From Trissonchulus latispiculum (Eukaryota; Nematoda; Enoplea; Enoplida; Ironidae): a stretch of DNA of 64,000 nucleotides. Numbering within the stretch: the stretch's first letter is position 1; each line of letters starts with the position of its first letter. This document shows positions 33,229 through 46,112 of the stretch, in pieces. The DNA is taken from NCBI GenBank assembly GCA_030248195.1, contig JASAND010013454.1, forward strand, positions 1 to 64,000, written 5' to 3'. The position numbers and the translations under genes are program-made. The notes beneath the pieces were generated by a model that was not told the DNA's origin, made no database searches, and saw only the letters and a list, made by a program, of their open reading frames with translations.

Positions 33229-36200
33229 AAGTTAGGAGTGGTAGATGGAACTCCTTTATTAGGCTTATAGGAGAAGATGAGATCCGGACCGCCCTTTTAG
33301 GCCCGACCGGCTCGGCCCTGATGAAATTTTTGTCCCCACGCGGTCCTGATAGTTGGTTTGGTTACATATGTAACTTTATGCAGCCAAAAGTGCATTGCAG
33401 TCCCCCACCAAACAACCATCTGCAAGTAAAGTTTTGTACATATACTATTAACAAGCAAGATTTTATGCAAAAGGTTAAGTTTTCGCTGGATGGACATTTT
33501 CCGTAACTGTAAACCTGCTGCGCAGCTAAATTATTTATAACGGAGAACTTACTTGTTTACTACAAAAAACTAAAGCGTGCAAAATGTCTGAATGAAATTG
33601 TCTGAATACGAATAGATAATAACTGTTCATATTATTGTTAAGTAATTGTTAAGCGATATTTGACGAATTTGGTTTCATATTGTGAATTAAGTTTCATACA
33701 GATATTATTAAGTATACTTTTCTTAGCTGTTTCTTGTCTAAAGTCTCCGCTGAACTGATAAATTATTCGAAGCTCAACTAGGAGTCATCAATCTAAATAA
33801 CGAATGAATTGTCCGACTTTGAAATTGCCATTGTGGAACGAGCATATATGCGTAAATACTGCATGAATCAGAAACTTTTGATTCTTTGAAAAGAAAGCAA
33901 GATTTCACACACAAAGCATACTGGCCTAATCTTAAAGCACTGCTCACACGCATTTATATAGAAATGCATCTTTATCAAGTAAGCTGCGTGTGAAGGTCCT
34001 GGCCGAGCAAACATAAGAGACCTGCTGCGCTGAGGCGCAGCAGGAAAAACGTCAACTAATTGTTGGTATCGTTATGGATTACTTTCATATTTTAGTACAG
34101 TTGGAGTTGAGTAGCTTACAATTCGTTCAGACATGTAATCAGTCTTCATGAATTATGGACACTGCATGTTGTGGCTGCGACGTCGGATTAGGGTCAGAAT
34201 TTTAAGTACCCTTAGTTTAACAGGTCTGCGAACTCTTAAGGACTCCGGACGATTGGATCTATTAGAAGGTAAAACTACATTCTCAGAAATAAAAGTACAT
34301 ACAGGGTGGAGGCGGACTAACAAATTGGACACACTTTGCTAAACACGTAAACGATGCCACCTTGAACACCTTTTAACATAGTGACTTGAATTGGAAGTCA
34401 TATACTTAAAAGTCCCTCTGCTATTCGATTCTGTCAAACCAGGCATTGATCTGTATTTAAATTTGGTAAATTGTAGTAAAATTTGATTTCAAATTTATCA
34501 ATTTCATCCTTTAGAAGGTTGCATCTCTGATAGGTTTTGGTTGCTTTAAACGGTCAGAATATCTGAAAAAGAGAAAAAATATATAGTATAACAAACTTAT
34601 ATTCAGTTTTAACAATATCTACCTAATATCCTTGTATGTAGCATATATGCACGTCATCATGTCTGCATACTATATATACATTTTTGAACGTCTTAGCCTT
34701 AATCCATAAATTTCCCAATGGTACATTAAACTACATTCGGACTGCAGCATTGCAGCTGGAGACTATTTTAGTTCTAGTTTACTACATAATATATTGCGTG
34801 TAGCCTATGTAAACATAATTTTTAAACTTATTCGTTCTCGTTGTAATCAAAAGGTAATTATGCTTCATACCCAGTGATAACCAAGGACTGCGGCAGACAG
34901 ACCCAGCAGATATGAACATTTATGACACAAATATCTGACCGTCTGTTTGGTAAATGCAGTTTTCTTTTGCAGTTAATTTTTTCTTCGAAAAGATAATTCA
35001 GTTAAAAATAGAATTTTCCACAAGGATTATAACAGTAGATTGTTTTTTCATAACAGGATGTTAGAGTTAACTTGTCCGTAACGGATGCCACAAACGTCTA
35101 GAAGTAGGGTTATTCTACAAGATGTTTTGAACTTTTGTGTACATGTATTCTGACAGAGAAAAAACAATTTTAAAATTTTCAAAATTCAATCGCTCGTGAA
35201 ATTAAAGTAAAGAATGGAACGTTTCATAATTCAGTTTTTGCGTGGGGTTTTAAACACGAAGACGAGCATAACCCTAAACTGATAACCTACATAACAAGGC
35301 AACGATGGCGGGTTTAAAGTTAAGTTAACATAAATTTTGTTAGACCGGTTGGCATGGACCTATTCAGAAGTACATTTCAAAAACTTTTTCTCCCTATCGA
35401 ATGAAAATTGTTGTTTATTCCGCGCGCGCTCTCGCACTCTCAACTTTAGTAAAACTGGATATTGGAACGTTAAATGTACAAAGGCCATAGTTCAATTTGA
35501 TCTACGTGTGTACAGAAATGAAGAGTAAAACGAGGATACGTATTTTATGGGTTGCTGTTGATGATGAATATAGTTTTTGACAAAAATCCGGTTTCTTAGT
35601 CAAACCCCCGTTTTTGACGATTCGCGATGTTTTTTGTTTGTGGATGTGCAAAGGTCGTCTGACATGGGGACAACTCTTCTATTTATACCGTTTTCACTAC
35701 TACTGCTGTTGCGGTGTTGTTGTTGTTGCTGCTGCTATTACTGCTGTTAACTTATACAAAATCTAATTAATTTATTTGACATGATATGATATCACTATCG
35801 ATGTTTTTAAAACGGCGAGGTGAGGCTGTTGAAATGTTTATGTTTCATATTTTTAGTTCTTTGTGTTTGTTCGCCCCTTGCCCGTCCTTTTCTGTGGGAG
35901 AGTGCAAGAGTGCATAAATGTCAACTAACAAAATGAAGCCAACACTAGATAGGCTCTCATTTGAGGACTAAAATGTCCGCACAGTAAATTCCGAAAATTA
36001 ATAAGTCGACAGCCAATTTGGCATTTGTATTGACTTCGCACCAGCACCTAGTAAACATTTTTGTTTACGTTTTAAGATTTCAAGTACACTACACTGTACA
36101 TAAACTGTTGGCTTAAAAAATCCTGGTAAATTCCTCAGCGTATTAGTTTACGATTAACATCTAAAATTTGTTTTCAGTACAGAAACATTCTATAAGAGAT

Positions 36201-37456
36201 TCCACTGGTTAATTATGTTCGTAGATGTATTTTTCGTAGTTTCGAAGTCTCATTTTTTAATTACTATCTCTATTGCAGCAACGAATAAATCCGTTTGAGA
36301 TATAATTAATTTTCATGAGTATACTATGTACGACACTCGCTAACGGCAGCTCACTATCATGGTCACGCTAGCATATACTACCACATCGAGTTCTATTTTC
36401 AACGGCAGCTTTGTAATATTGGTTTCTCAAATTTTTTATCGAAAATTATTCAATTTCTACGTTTTAGCTTAATAAACCAAAAGTGTTATTTCTAAATTTC
36501 TCTCACTCAGTGTAAGCCTCGGAATCATTTGTTAGAAACATTTGTCTCTCTTCTGTTCCACAAGATGTGAAGAACTGGTTGTTGAAGGTTTCCACAGAAG
36601 TCGACCTTTTGTTCTAAAACACAGTTCTACGCCTTTTACAGTACAGCCGTCGTAGTGCAGAAAACGGTACAATGTCAACATCTTCTGATTGTATTAAAGC
36701 CAAGCGTGACTATTATTACATGTGGTGTCACGACTTTATTCAGAAATAAGCTTTATTCGCCAAAACAAGAGTTTTGTTGAGACTACCTTTCCTGGCAGAA
36801 AATGGTAGGAAAACGCTAAAAAATGAGCTGTTACTGAAAAGTGTTACCTGACTAGGCTTTTTAGTATTATCCAACTTTTACCTATTTCAGAAGCAGGGCG
36901 TCATCTTTCTACCATATTCTTGCTTAACATTAAATGTTTTGAAGGTTATTATTGTTACTTCAAGCTTAATGCAGAATTTCTGAAACCTGACTTGTTTTAA
37001 GATTTTTCTTCCATACTGGTTGGACTTATAGGATGCGACATGAGAAATACAGTAGGTAGATAGTTAAAGATTTTTAGCCAATCAAAATTACTAGATAATG
37101 ATTTTTGATCAGAGGCTAGAGTTAGTTTTTGTAACAAATTATGTTTGTGATTAGATTGATAAATCAGATGTAACGTTTTCGGGCACGCTGAACTATAATC
37201 GAATGACTCAACAGGAAAAGATCAACCGTAGGTTGACTTCGCGCAAGGGGAGCTTCCAAATAAAATGTTTCGAACAGGAGAATGGAGGTTTGTAATGTAC
37301 ACTGCACATACTTAAAAAATTAGAAATTTCTAAGGTGCTCATTCCTCAGGTCCAACTAATACGAAACTAGGATAACTCTAATGGGATTTACGTAATCGTG
37401 TTCCAAGCATGTCATGTACCTAATCGAGACAGGCAATTGGGCATATATACAACGGT
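33229..37456. other. long non-coding stretch
   Basis: No gene is recognised. A short GC-rich segment at about 33287-33318 (GGCCCGACCGGCTCGGCCC) resembles the GGGCCGG repeat at 58510. An imperfect trinucleotide run of GTT/GCT units lies at about 35700-35750. Remaining frames are short and AT-rich. It may be intronic to one of the two host genes. Confidence 0.5.
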
Positions 37457-37725
37457 GTAGCGCTTCTACCAGGGCTGGTGGACCAAGAAGAGACCGAGGA
37501 CAAGCCCGAACGGGAGGCGCCAGACACCTTCGTACCCGCGAAACCAAGACCTAGAAAAGAGAAAGGAAGAGGGAGGTTCAGCCTTTCACTCACCATTGAA
37601 AGTAAAGAATTGGTTCCGCCGGGAATCGAACCATGGCCCTTCTACTCCGGAGCAGACATGCCAACCACTTCACCACGGGACCATCAGCAGGCTTATCAGT
37701 CTTTCCTATGCCCGCTTCGCTTACA
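37457..37725 (-). mobile_element. tRNA-derived SINE, copy B
   Basis: This is the reverse complement of the copy A family. The tRNA-like part is at 37611-37682 with B box GGTTCGATTCC; its anticodon loop reads CTCCGGA. The leader ends near 37725. The 126-codon plus frame over it, containing EETEDKPEREAP, is a translation of the SINE body and reappears over copy C. Confidence 0.85.
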
Positions 37726-37972
37726 TCTGCCCCGGGGTTCAATTAAGACGCGTCCCGCGGCTTACTCAACTCGGAATCGAACCGAGGGCGCATCCAGCAC
37801 AGGGCATTCTGAGCCCAAGGGACCCGTGCTCCCCTCACACACGTTCAGATCCCTTTAGATCCAACCAACCAGAAGCAACTACGGGGGACAGGAACCTGGA
37901 TCGTTGGGACTTCACCCTACCAGCGGAGCTGGGTCATGGAGACTTTCACCCTGCCAGACAGCCTCACCACAC
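37726..37972. other. GC-rich spacer between SINEs with tRNA-like T arm
   Basis: On the minus strand CTCGGTTCGATTCCGAG (around 37778-37796) is a perfect T stem-loop/B box, but no complete cloverleaf is found. This may be the rest of a second SINE type joined to copies B and C, making the whole 37457-38255 a composite. Confidence 0.45.
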
Positions 37973-38255
37973 GTAACGCTTCTACCAGGACTGGTGGTCC
38001 AGGAAGAAACCGAGGACAAGCCCGAACGGGAGGCGCCAGGCACCCTCGTACCCACGAAACCAGGACATAGAAGAGAGAAGGGAAGAGGGAGGTTCAGCCT
38101 TTCACTCACCATTGAAAGTAAAGAATTAGGTCCGCCGGGGAGAAAACCACAGCCCTTCTACTCCGGAGCAGACATGCCAACCACTACACCACCGGACCAT
38201 CAACTGAACTCCCATAACAGGCTTATCAATCTTTCTTATGCCTGCTTCCCTTACA
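37973..38255 (-). mobile_element. tRNA-derived SINE, copy C
   Basis: About 283 bp, closely similar to copy B. The tRNA-like part lies at about 38127-38198 but its B box is damaged (GGTTTTCTCC instead of GGTTCGATTCC), so it is probably silent. Same orientation as copy B. Confidence 0.85.
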
Positions 38256-39894
38256 ACGGTAACTGCATGATGCTGAATCTTTTCCAAAGCTTCGTATCAG
38301 TTGATAAGAATTGAACTTTTCAAATCCTGATAACTTTGAGTTTAAGGTTAACTGGCGTAAGCTAGCTTTATGCTTACGAATGAGCATGAGATGACCTGTA
38401 TAGAAGTTAGGGTACTGTTTTGCTAGAACATGGTATGGTCTCCCTTTGGATTTTGACTTAGGAGAACTTAGCCTAGTAGCACAACGTCAAGTCAAGCTCC
38501 ATATTCAGTCCGTTATAGTCTATATCTAATAACTGTTAAATAACGATTTAAATATTGTTGATACAAACTCAAGAGTCGACAGTCTATAATCTTACATAAA
38601 TCATTGTATAAATACATAATATACACGGCATAACGAATGTTCCGACCAAAATAACCGTTCCCTGTTCAGGCGAGGTCGAAATTTATTACTCCTTCCGCTT
38701 CTTCTGGAATAAGATAACTAACAAATGATCAAATTGCAGAGACTCCCTCCCCAAACGGGCAGAGAAAGAAAAGACAGGATTTCTGCCGTCCCAATTGCGG
38801 AGAATTTTACTATAGAAACTAATGCGAAACCATATGTACAGTAGTCCTTTACTCGATCTCATCCGCTTTTTGGATTAAAAGGGGGACTGGACTTTTCTGT
38901 ACCTCACTTTTTGCTATATAGCTCTTCCCTAAATTTGAAAAAAGATTTATCCGCTTCCAAATCGTGAGTCATTCTTATTCTTATGTGATTAGTAGTTAGG
39001 ATAGGAACTCTTGGTCAACTCACATGTTAACGGTTTTAAGGTGATGATTCCCTTTGGTCACATAAAGTTTGCACCATTATTACTCATTCATTACTTGGAG
39101 TTAAGAAGCCATTTTTATATCAAAATGTAGCTTGACATTTTCTCTTTTTAATGAAAACAGTAAACCCAACTTTAGTTCTCGGAAGTTATTTTGCTGCATT
39201 TTCGAAGTAATTTAATCTTCCAGATTTTTTGCAGACTAAAGTAAATTTTTTCGTGAGACATCGGTTAGGATCTCTTTAACTTTATCCCCCCCCAAAAAAG
39301 AGTTGGTCAACTTCAACGGCTTATTGCAAGTGATCAACAGAGCTTTAGAGCATGATTTCTACATCTTTGGAATGCTCGAGATGTGCTCTATTTAATGGTC
39401 TAAGGCAGTTTGCTGTAGCTTACAATTTGCACCCAAACTTGACCTAAAGTACGCAGATATAGATATATAGTCTGACATTTTGTAGGTCTGCGTTGCCACA
39501 GCTCCATGTTATTTCCCAAAAATGCGAATTTCCGGAATTTTGCTGGGAGAAATCTTTGCGCCAGAGGAAGCTCTAAATCGGGGCAGACCTAACCAGGATG
39601 AACTGGTATCGTTCGAAATGTCTTGTCTGTGATTTGTAGGAAGCAAAATTTTTAATTAGGCCTTACGGCTTCCAGAATATTTCATCAAAATTACTGACCC
39701 CCAGTTTTGAATGTTGCATGCAAACCAGTTAAATTTGGCTGTTCTCAAACTTAAAAAATTAATTTTAAAAATAAAATAAATTAAAATTCTACTTCCTACA
39801 AATCTCGGGTCGAGATCGTATTTATAATATAATCTGGACGTTGAACTACTCAGTTTTGTCGTTGAGCGGAACCGTGTGATCAGCCCCGTCCACC
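38256..39894. other. non-coding stretch
   Basis: AT-rich, no gene recognised. A segment near 39270 (GGATCTCTTTAACTTTAT) resembles the end of the palindromic element at 41492-41896 and may be a fragment of that family. Confidence 0.45.
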
Positions 39895-40164
39895 CAGGGT
39901 TTTTTTTGGTTTTCGGATTTGCGTCAACCTTGCGTCCCGCTAAATTTAAGTTGCGTCCCGTTAAGAAATTTTGCGTCCAGACAGAAATCTTGTTGAGTCC
40001 CAGACTTGAAATATTTTAGTGCAAAAATTGTATTATTTATAAAAATTTCGATAATTTCTTTAGTGCAAAGCTATTTAGACTATTTAGAAAGCTGATGCTA
40101 CTTAACGGTAATGCACGATTACAGGATTACCTACCAAGAATATAGATGCGTCCAACATACACGA

Positions 40165-40292
40165 CGGGGGGTCTGGGGGGCGGAGCCCCCCCAGAAGTTG
40201 AAGAATTTTTTGAAATTACAGAATAATCCGTAATGGAAATGTGTAAAAAGATTTTATTTGGCGTCTGTTGCAGAACTTAGTAATTTTCGATA

Positions 40293-40345
<53 letters not shown>

Positions 40346-41238
40346 TATTGACACACATTATTCCGATATTTAAATGTTAGTTAAACTAATTAAAGTATTA
40401 AAAATTTATGAAATATTTAGGAATATCGTTGAGAGGAAAGGTAGCAAACATAAAAACATACATTCGGTTTCGCAAACTTTGACAACTGGTGATCCTTAAT
40501 AGCAGGATTATTGCAAATGAGCACCGGGGGGTCTGGGGGCGGAGCCCCCCAGAAGTTGGAGATTTTTCGAAATTACGGATTAAATCCGTTGTGGAAATGT
40601 TTAAAAAGATTATTTGGCAACTGTTACATCTATTTTAACTAAAGCTCCTAACGCTAATGCATTTTTTGTGTTAATTGCATCTGTGAATTCTTGAATTTTG
40701 AATAAAGTCAGTATAAAGTCAATAGAGAAGCGTGTATGCTCCGTGCAGCGTTATTCAACTACAAAACAGTGAAGCATTTGTAATTACTATTAACGTTAGT
40801 TAAATTGATAGTGAATTGCTCGCACATAGGTCTTTTGTATTTGAAAATTTCAGAAAAATGGTAATCTTGCATTATTTTAAGTTGCCATTTGTGTATTTTT
40901 TGCGAAAAACATTTTTTTAGAAGAACCAAAAAATTTGGATATTCTGCTTCCGCTACAGTTACAAATTTTGTTAATTTCGGGGTTTTACTTTAGTACATAC
41001 TAATCTTGATCCTGCCTGACCTGTTGAATGAGAACAATATAAATGTATATAAATGCACCTAGTAATCTCTATGTATTTATTGACGTGAAATTCATGAGTT
41101 CGAAAATATCTGATATATATATGGATGCAGGTGGACAACAACTTACAAATAACATTGAGTAACATTGAGACATGACTTTGCACCTTGGCATTCCATGACA
41201 AAGTGGGAAACATCGGGGGTCTGGGGGCGGAGCCCCCA
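40165..41238 (+). repeat. three copies of a GC hairpin motif in the hAT-like element
   Basis: GGGGGTCTGGGGG followed by CGGAGCCCCC occurs at about 40165, 40526 and 41216; each can fold on itself. The first two are followed by the same roughly 100-bp sequence (AATTAC, then GGAAATGT and AAAAAGAT words), so a unit was duplicated about 360 bp apart. Confidence 0.75.
40289..40342. repeat. AT dinucleotide microsatellite
   Basis: An alternating TA run of about 50 bp with one interruption (TATGTATA), inside the hAT-like element. Confidence 0.9.
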
Positions 41239-41491
41239 GGACCCGAAGAAATTTTAGGAAAAAACGGAAAAATTGGTACTGGAAACATTTAAAGTTTTTA
41301 CTCTTACAAAAGTGAATTTTCTCCCGAAATAATGTTGCGTCTAGCTTGCGTCCCGCTAAAATTTCATTGCGTCCAGATAAGAAACTTTGCGTCCAGACGC
41401 ACATCTGGACGCAAAAAAAATCCTGCGTCCACCCCATCATTGCCAGGTGCAAAATTATGAGAGCAGCTTCTTAAGTTTTCTACAAGATTGT

Positions 41492-41896
41492 TCGGATCTC
41501 TTGAACTTTATGACCACAAGGTGTTAACATGTTCCACTTTGAACTTATTTATTTACTGATTGCTACGATAAACATTATTAGTTGATTTTTACATTATTCG
41601 AAAGCTCTAAAGATGCTATAGTCGAAGATGTAAAGCATTTGGTCAAATATTGTTTCGTTGATAAGTTACTATGAAAATTTGCAGATTCTCAAATTTTCAT
41701 TACCTTTTAAAGTAATTAATTTTTCCGCACCGCATGATAAAACCAATTACTTATACCGTTGTATAGAGCACGTCTAGTGCTTTCGAATGATATAAGTACA
41801 ACTAATCAATAATCATCGTAGCAATCAGTAACTATAAGTTTAAAGTAGATCATATTGACATCTCGTGTTTGTGGCCATAAAGTCCAAGAGATCCGA
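41492..41896. mobile_element. palindromic element, type 1 (about 405 bp)
   Basis: The ends TCGGATCTCTTGAACTTTATG at left and TCGGATCTCTTGGACTTTATG at right (opposite strand; core TCGGATCTCTTG) continue into inverted arms of about 100-130 bp, through ACTGATTGCTACGAT. No target duplication is evident and there is no coding capacity. A copy of one half of this element sits in the middle of the element at 52580-53767. Confidence 0.65.
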
Positions 41897-41904
41897 TTAC
41901 GGAC

Positions 41905-42496
41905 GGAGGACCTTTTCAGGATAACCCCCCCAGATCCAGATTCCGCAAAACTTGACCAAATGAGCTGAAATTTGGTATGGGTATGTTTTCAACCACGCTG
42001 AGTTCAATTATCGCAAGATTTTTCGATTTCACGAAATTTGATTTTTTCGATTCGTAAAGGGGGCCAAGGGGAACTGAAAAATTTTTTGTCAACGATTTTG
42101 TTGAAAAGGTGTATTCAAGGGTTTTCGGGGTCGCAGAACACGAATCTGAAATTTCGATTCAGCTTTTCGTTAGCTTAGTTTAAGCTAAAGTTTTAAGCTT
42201 AGGATGTAAGCTTATACTGAGCTAACGAAAAGCTGAATAGAAAAACTGATTTTAGATTCGTGTTCTACGACCCCGTAAACCCCTGAATACAATTTTCAGC
42301 AAAATTGACTACGAAATTTTTTTGATTCCCCTTGGTTCCCTCCTTACGAATCGAAAAAAATTGAATTTCGCGAAATCGATAAATTTTGCGATATTTGAAC
42401 TCAGCGTGGTCGAAAACATACCCATACCAAATTTTAGCTCATTTGGTCAAGATCTGTGGGATCTGGGCCTGGGGGGTTATCCTGAAAAGATCCCTG
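41905..42496. mobile_element. palindromic element, type 2, copy 1 (about 592 bp)
   Basis: Nearly the whole element is an inverted repeat with arms of about 290 bp meeting near 42195. CTTTTCAGGATAACC occurs at both ends on opposite strands, and ATTTGGTATGGGTATG and AGCTTTTCGTTAGCT lie further in. ACGGAC flanks both sides (41899-41904, 42497-42502) and may be most of an 8-bp duplication. The right end reads CAGGGATC on the opposite strand, which is hAT-like. A second copy is at 55515-56045. Confidence 0.7.
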
Positions 42497-43689
42497 ACGG
42501 ACACAAAAATTATTTTTGGCTAAAAATTAGAAGACTTTGTCTTTTAATCTTCTTTAACACAACTAAATGCTTGGAAATTTGGGAGTTCTACATTTTTTAG
42601 TAAAGCGTGAGATGAGAAGGTCAGTTGGAAATACTGTAGAAACTTTACTTCAGTTTTATTATTACGAAAGTCAGGTCATGAAATCGTAAACATTTCTATT
42701 ACATGTGCATAACATGTTCTGAAAACGTCAGTGTGACATGAACTTTTACATGTTTGTAACCTCTGCACTTTACAGAAAATACTCCCTGTAAAGAGACCAC
42801 GAAATTGAAAATTTAAAAATTCATTACCCGCACATACATGTAGAGGCTGGGAGAATTTGAAAACTATTGTTCGCTATTGACCTTTATTATGACTCAGTTT
42901 ATGAAAGTTTAACCCATAAAATGAGGGAAACGTAAAGGAAAAGGGGACACTTTAATGAGTTTTGGATTGGCTTCTGTGGAGGCACAGTTCGTTAATACTG
43001 TTTTTAATTATTTTAAATGACGTAGGTTTTATGGGAAACTTAGGACCAACCCTGCCCGTTCACTTCCTTGGTTTGCATGAATATTGAGTGACCCAAATCG
43101 CAGAAATTGACATTTTGCTCTATAACTCTGTCCAGAACTTACGTATATGTTAGTTGGATTGAATGAAACAGCAGAACTTTAGTAGTGCATCATTGAAATT
43201 CAACCTTCGCCCCTAAACCTACCTTCTTCTTCACATATGCATAAAGTGTGTAGGAGTGGAAATGTCCCGTTCAAAAGGTTATGTCGAACGGCTATTTATT
43301 GTTACACATATACGTAAATATCACATTCACATAAGATTTACACTGCCAGCAGAGCAGAAAGACCTTTGTGTAGCTAGCTTGGGTCATTTTAAATTTAAAA
43401 CTTGGATTGGCCTGGGTGGGTTCGTTGAGTGTAATGTTTCTATAATGCTGAGACGATAGAATTGAATCAGTGTTGCAGCTGTGTTTATGTATATTTCATT
43501 CTATTCCTTCTGTCATTCCTATCGATTTTTTGCAATATGTTTATGTTTATTTAGAAGGTTCATTTCAGTTTCAGTTGTCTCTGGTCTTGACCCTGTATAA
43601 CTGGATTAGCTTTACCAGAAATGGATATGTTGTAGAGGTGCTTCAATAGGTTGAGCCAAGATTAAAGTTTACGTTATGAGCTAATCAAA

Positions 43690-43830
43690 GGTTGAATCCA
43701 ACAGGCGAGAGAAGGAGGATGGCACACATCACCTCAGCCCAGAAAAATCCGGACTGAGGTGGGGATCCATCCTAAAGCCAGCGGTTATGATGACGGACGC
43801 TCTACTGATTGAGCTACCCATGCATAATCA
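43690..43830 (-). mobile_element. tRNA-related SINE fragment, second family
   Basis: On the minus strand the D arm TAGCTCAATCAGTAGAGC (plus 43799-43816) is a good A box, but the expected B box is altered to GATGGATCCCC. Downstream on the same strand a hairpin pairs CCTCAG with CTGAGG. It differs from the SINE family at 31704. Confidence 0.45.
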
Positions 43831-46095
43831 AAACAACAAACACCGGTTACATCTAAGAGCAAACACAATCTAGAGAGATTTCCTTGGTGAACGGGACAGA
43901 AACTGATGCATCTGAATCATACAAGTTTAGTCTACATATTTTGTGCAGAGATAACAACAAAACGTTGAAGGGGAAAGTTAATTTCAGATTCGTTTGAAAT
44001 TGCTAGAGCTGTGTGGAGGAAGTTGGCTAACTCGGAAATCATACGGTTGGTTGTATACGGTTAGGATTAGTATACTGGTTTTCATCGTGCTCTGCAACTA
44101 AGTTAACACTGAACTTGAGGATGCTCTTCCTTAGTACGCTTAAGCTGAAACAGTAGCTTAAGCTTAACTTAGCTTAACTAAACTACAGTGACCTCTTGCA
44201 GAATCTTGGTTGATGGATGTCCAGCTTTGTCTGGTAGACGGATGTACTCCATAGAAGCCAAGCAAATTCCACTTTAACCTATTTAATTTGACACAGACAA
44301 CAGTGAAAAGGTAAAGCCTAAATTACCCCCGATAGTTAAGTCAAAGCTATACTACCAGTGTGCACAGCTGGGTCAGCCTTAGCAATTTGAACGTCGAATG
44401 CTTTTGTGATCACATATTATGCGTACTATGCGTATATATGTGGGTAATATTATCTAGGGTATATATGAAACCTCTAATATAAGGTCAGATGCCTGTTTGT
44501 GCTTGTGCTTGTGCTCTGATGTTAGTGTGCTGAATGGGGGCTCGGTTCAGGTTTTGACCTGTGTACTAAAATTCCCCCATCGTCAAAATTTTCTCCTGCT
44601 ATTGATTTAGGCTTCCTGGTTTGGGGTGGGGGTAAATTATTAGCCCTTGCCTTCCATCTATAGTATTTTATGAGTCTCCCCTATAATACTGGACTTCTCG
44701 TTTTTCGTGGCATATATATATCTATCTCTGACTCACCAATCTCAAATAGCTTATCTACTCATTGACCTGAGTCTAGTAACTGGCTTAACCAGTGAGTTTA
44801 TTGAAACACAAAATACCTACAACAAGGCATATAAGCAAAACACCACGTCGACGATTGGTTCCAATTAATTTTCGTTAAAAGAAATAAAATTGATTATTAT
44901 ATTTGTCACTGCCAAAGAATACGTAGTCATAACTTAGACTGTCTGCTCTTTTTATTTGACACTTCGCCGTTTAACTTTATTTCCATGTTCCCACTTCCAC
45001 CGACTACTTATTATTCTTGGTATTATCAAGACGTTAACCACTTGATGTTTATCTGTTTCTGTGCTTGTTCTAAAACTGAAGATCATACATTTGTTGTGCT
45101 ACTTCTAATTGATGTTACCAGCAAAATCGGGAACAGAAATAAAAGTATCATTATTATCGAAGCCAGGTGGAAATTTATTCTTTAAAATGACAAGAAATAG
45201 TAATAATAACTAAACCTGAAGTGTTGTTAATTGTTATAAACTATATTTCATGCAATTGCACATAAGTTTGATGAAATTGTTTCTAGACTTGAGTTTGAAG
45301 GGAGTATATAATATATTTTATAGTATATATTAAGTCTTGTCTGGTCAAAGTCTGGTTCTGTAAACTGCTTCAAAAAATTAAAATTTCATGCTAATAATGC
45401 ATTTTTAAATAGCTTCAATTAAATCATTAAATCTAGTTAATTGGATAGAGGAAAGAATTTTTTAATACAATTCTTGCTGATTTACCTAAAACCGCCTAAA
45501 GGGATTGCTCTGTCGTGGCCTTACAGCAGGAAGACAACTTTTATGCCGAAGGTAAATTTTGATGAGAAAATCAGTCAAAGTGTAGCTACTGGGCATCAAT
45601 TCATTTATCCAAATTTACGCAAGTCTTCTTTGACCTTTGCCCGCAATTTCCTCTCTATAGACTGAGGCAATTATGCTTCTGATCTCAGTGAGGGGAAGAA
45701 GTGGCCTGAAGCCTTTTATTTAGCTATATATTATATTGAGAGAACGAGAGAACGCAAGAGAGAAAGAGAGACAAAAGGACAAAATGTGGATGGAAGGGGA
45801 ATTAGGTTCTGTCTGGTTCGCTCTTATTTGACCTGGTTTCTTTAACCTCTGATTTCTTCTCTAGTGTTGGCTGGTTGGGTCGGCAGGGGTTGAATTCCTT
45901 CGCACTCCCTTCTTATCTCTTTCCTCAGACTAAAGAGGGCAACCTTTGAGAAGGCCTCCGAGAAGTTCATTAAATAGTGTTTATGTGTGTATGTGTGTAT
46001 ATATATGTGGATGTCAGTCAGTTTTCCCCAAGCTTGGCCTGCTTTTCCCCTTCTGCTCTTTTCATTTCCTTCAAGTCAGCTAAAGGTCAAAATCC

Positions 46096-46112
46096 TAGGT
46101 TAGGTTAGGTTA
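46096..46112 (+). repeat. short (TTAGG)n run
   Basis: About three and a half TAGGT units, the arthropod telomere repeat type. This is too short for a telomere; more likely the tail of a retroposon or a chance run. The next 100 bp include a GCCCCA/TGGGGC hairpin. Confidence 0.6.

Larger units (their letters stand above)
39895..41425. mobile_element. non-autonomous hAT-like element with GCGTCC arrays, 1531 bp
   Basis: The ends CAGGGTTTTTTTT and, on the opposite strand, CAGGATTTTTTTT are flanked by the exact 8-bp duplication CGTCCACC (39887-39894, 41426-41433). Ends starting CAGG with an 8-bp duplication are the signature of the hAT superfamily. Just inside each end is a block of about 60-80 bp with several GCGTCC words (about 39923-39982 and 41337-41412). 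The two blocks are near-identical and in the same orientation. The interior is AT-rich with three GC-rich hairpins and no transposase. Confidence 0.8.

Noticed and set aside
37478..38314. 126- and 136-codon frames with the shared peptide EETEDKPEREAP
   Set aside because: They lie over SINE bodies and tRNA-like segments; the similarity is that of the SINE copies.
40971..41452. Minus-strand frames of 105 and 127 codons in the hAT-like element as transposase
   Set aside because: No hAT transposase motifs; parts are translations of the GC hairpin and the GCGTCC block.
46096..46112. Telomere or subtelomere signal from TTAGG units
   Set aside because: Only about three and a half units, no long array or chromosome-end context.
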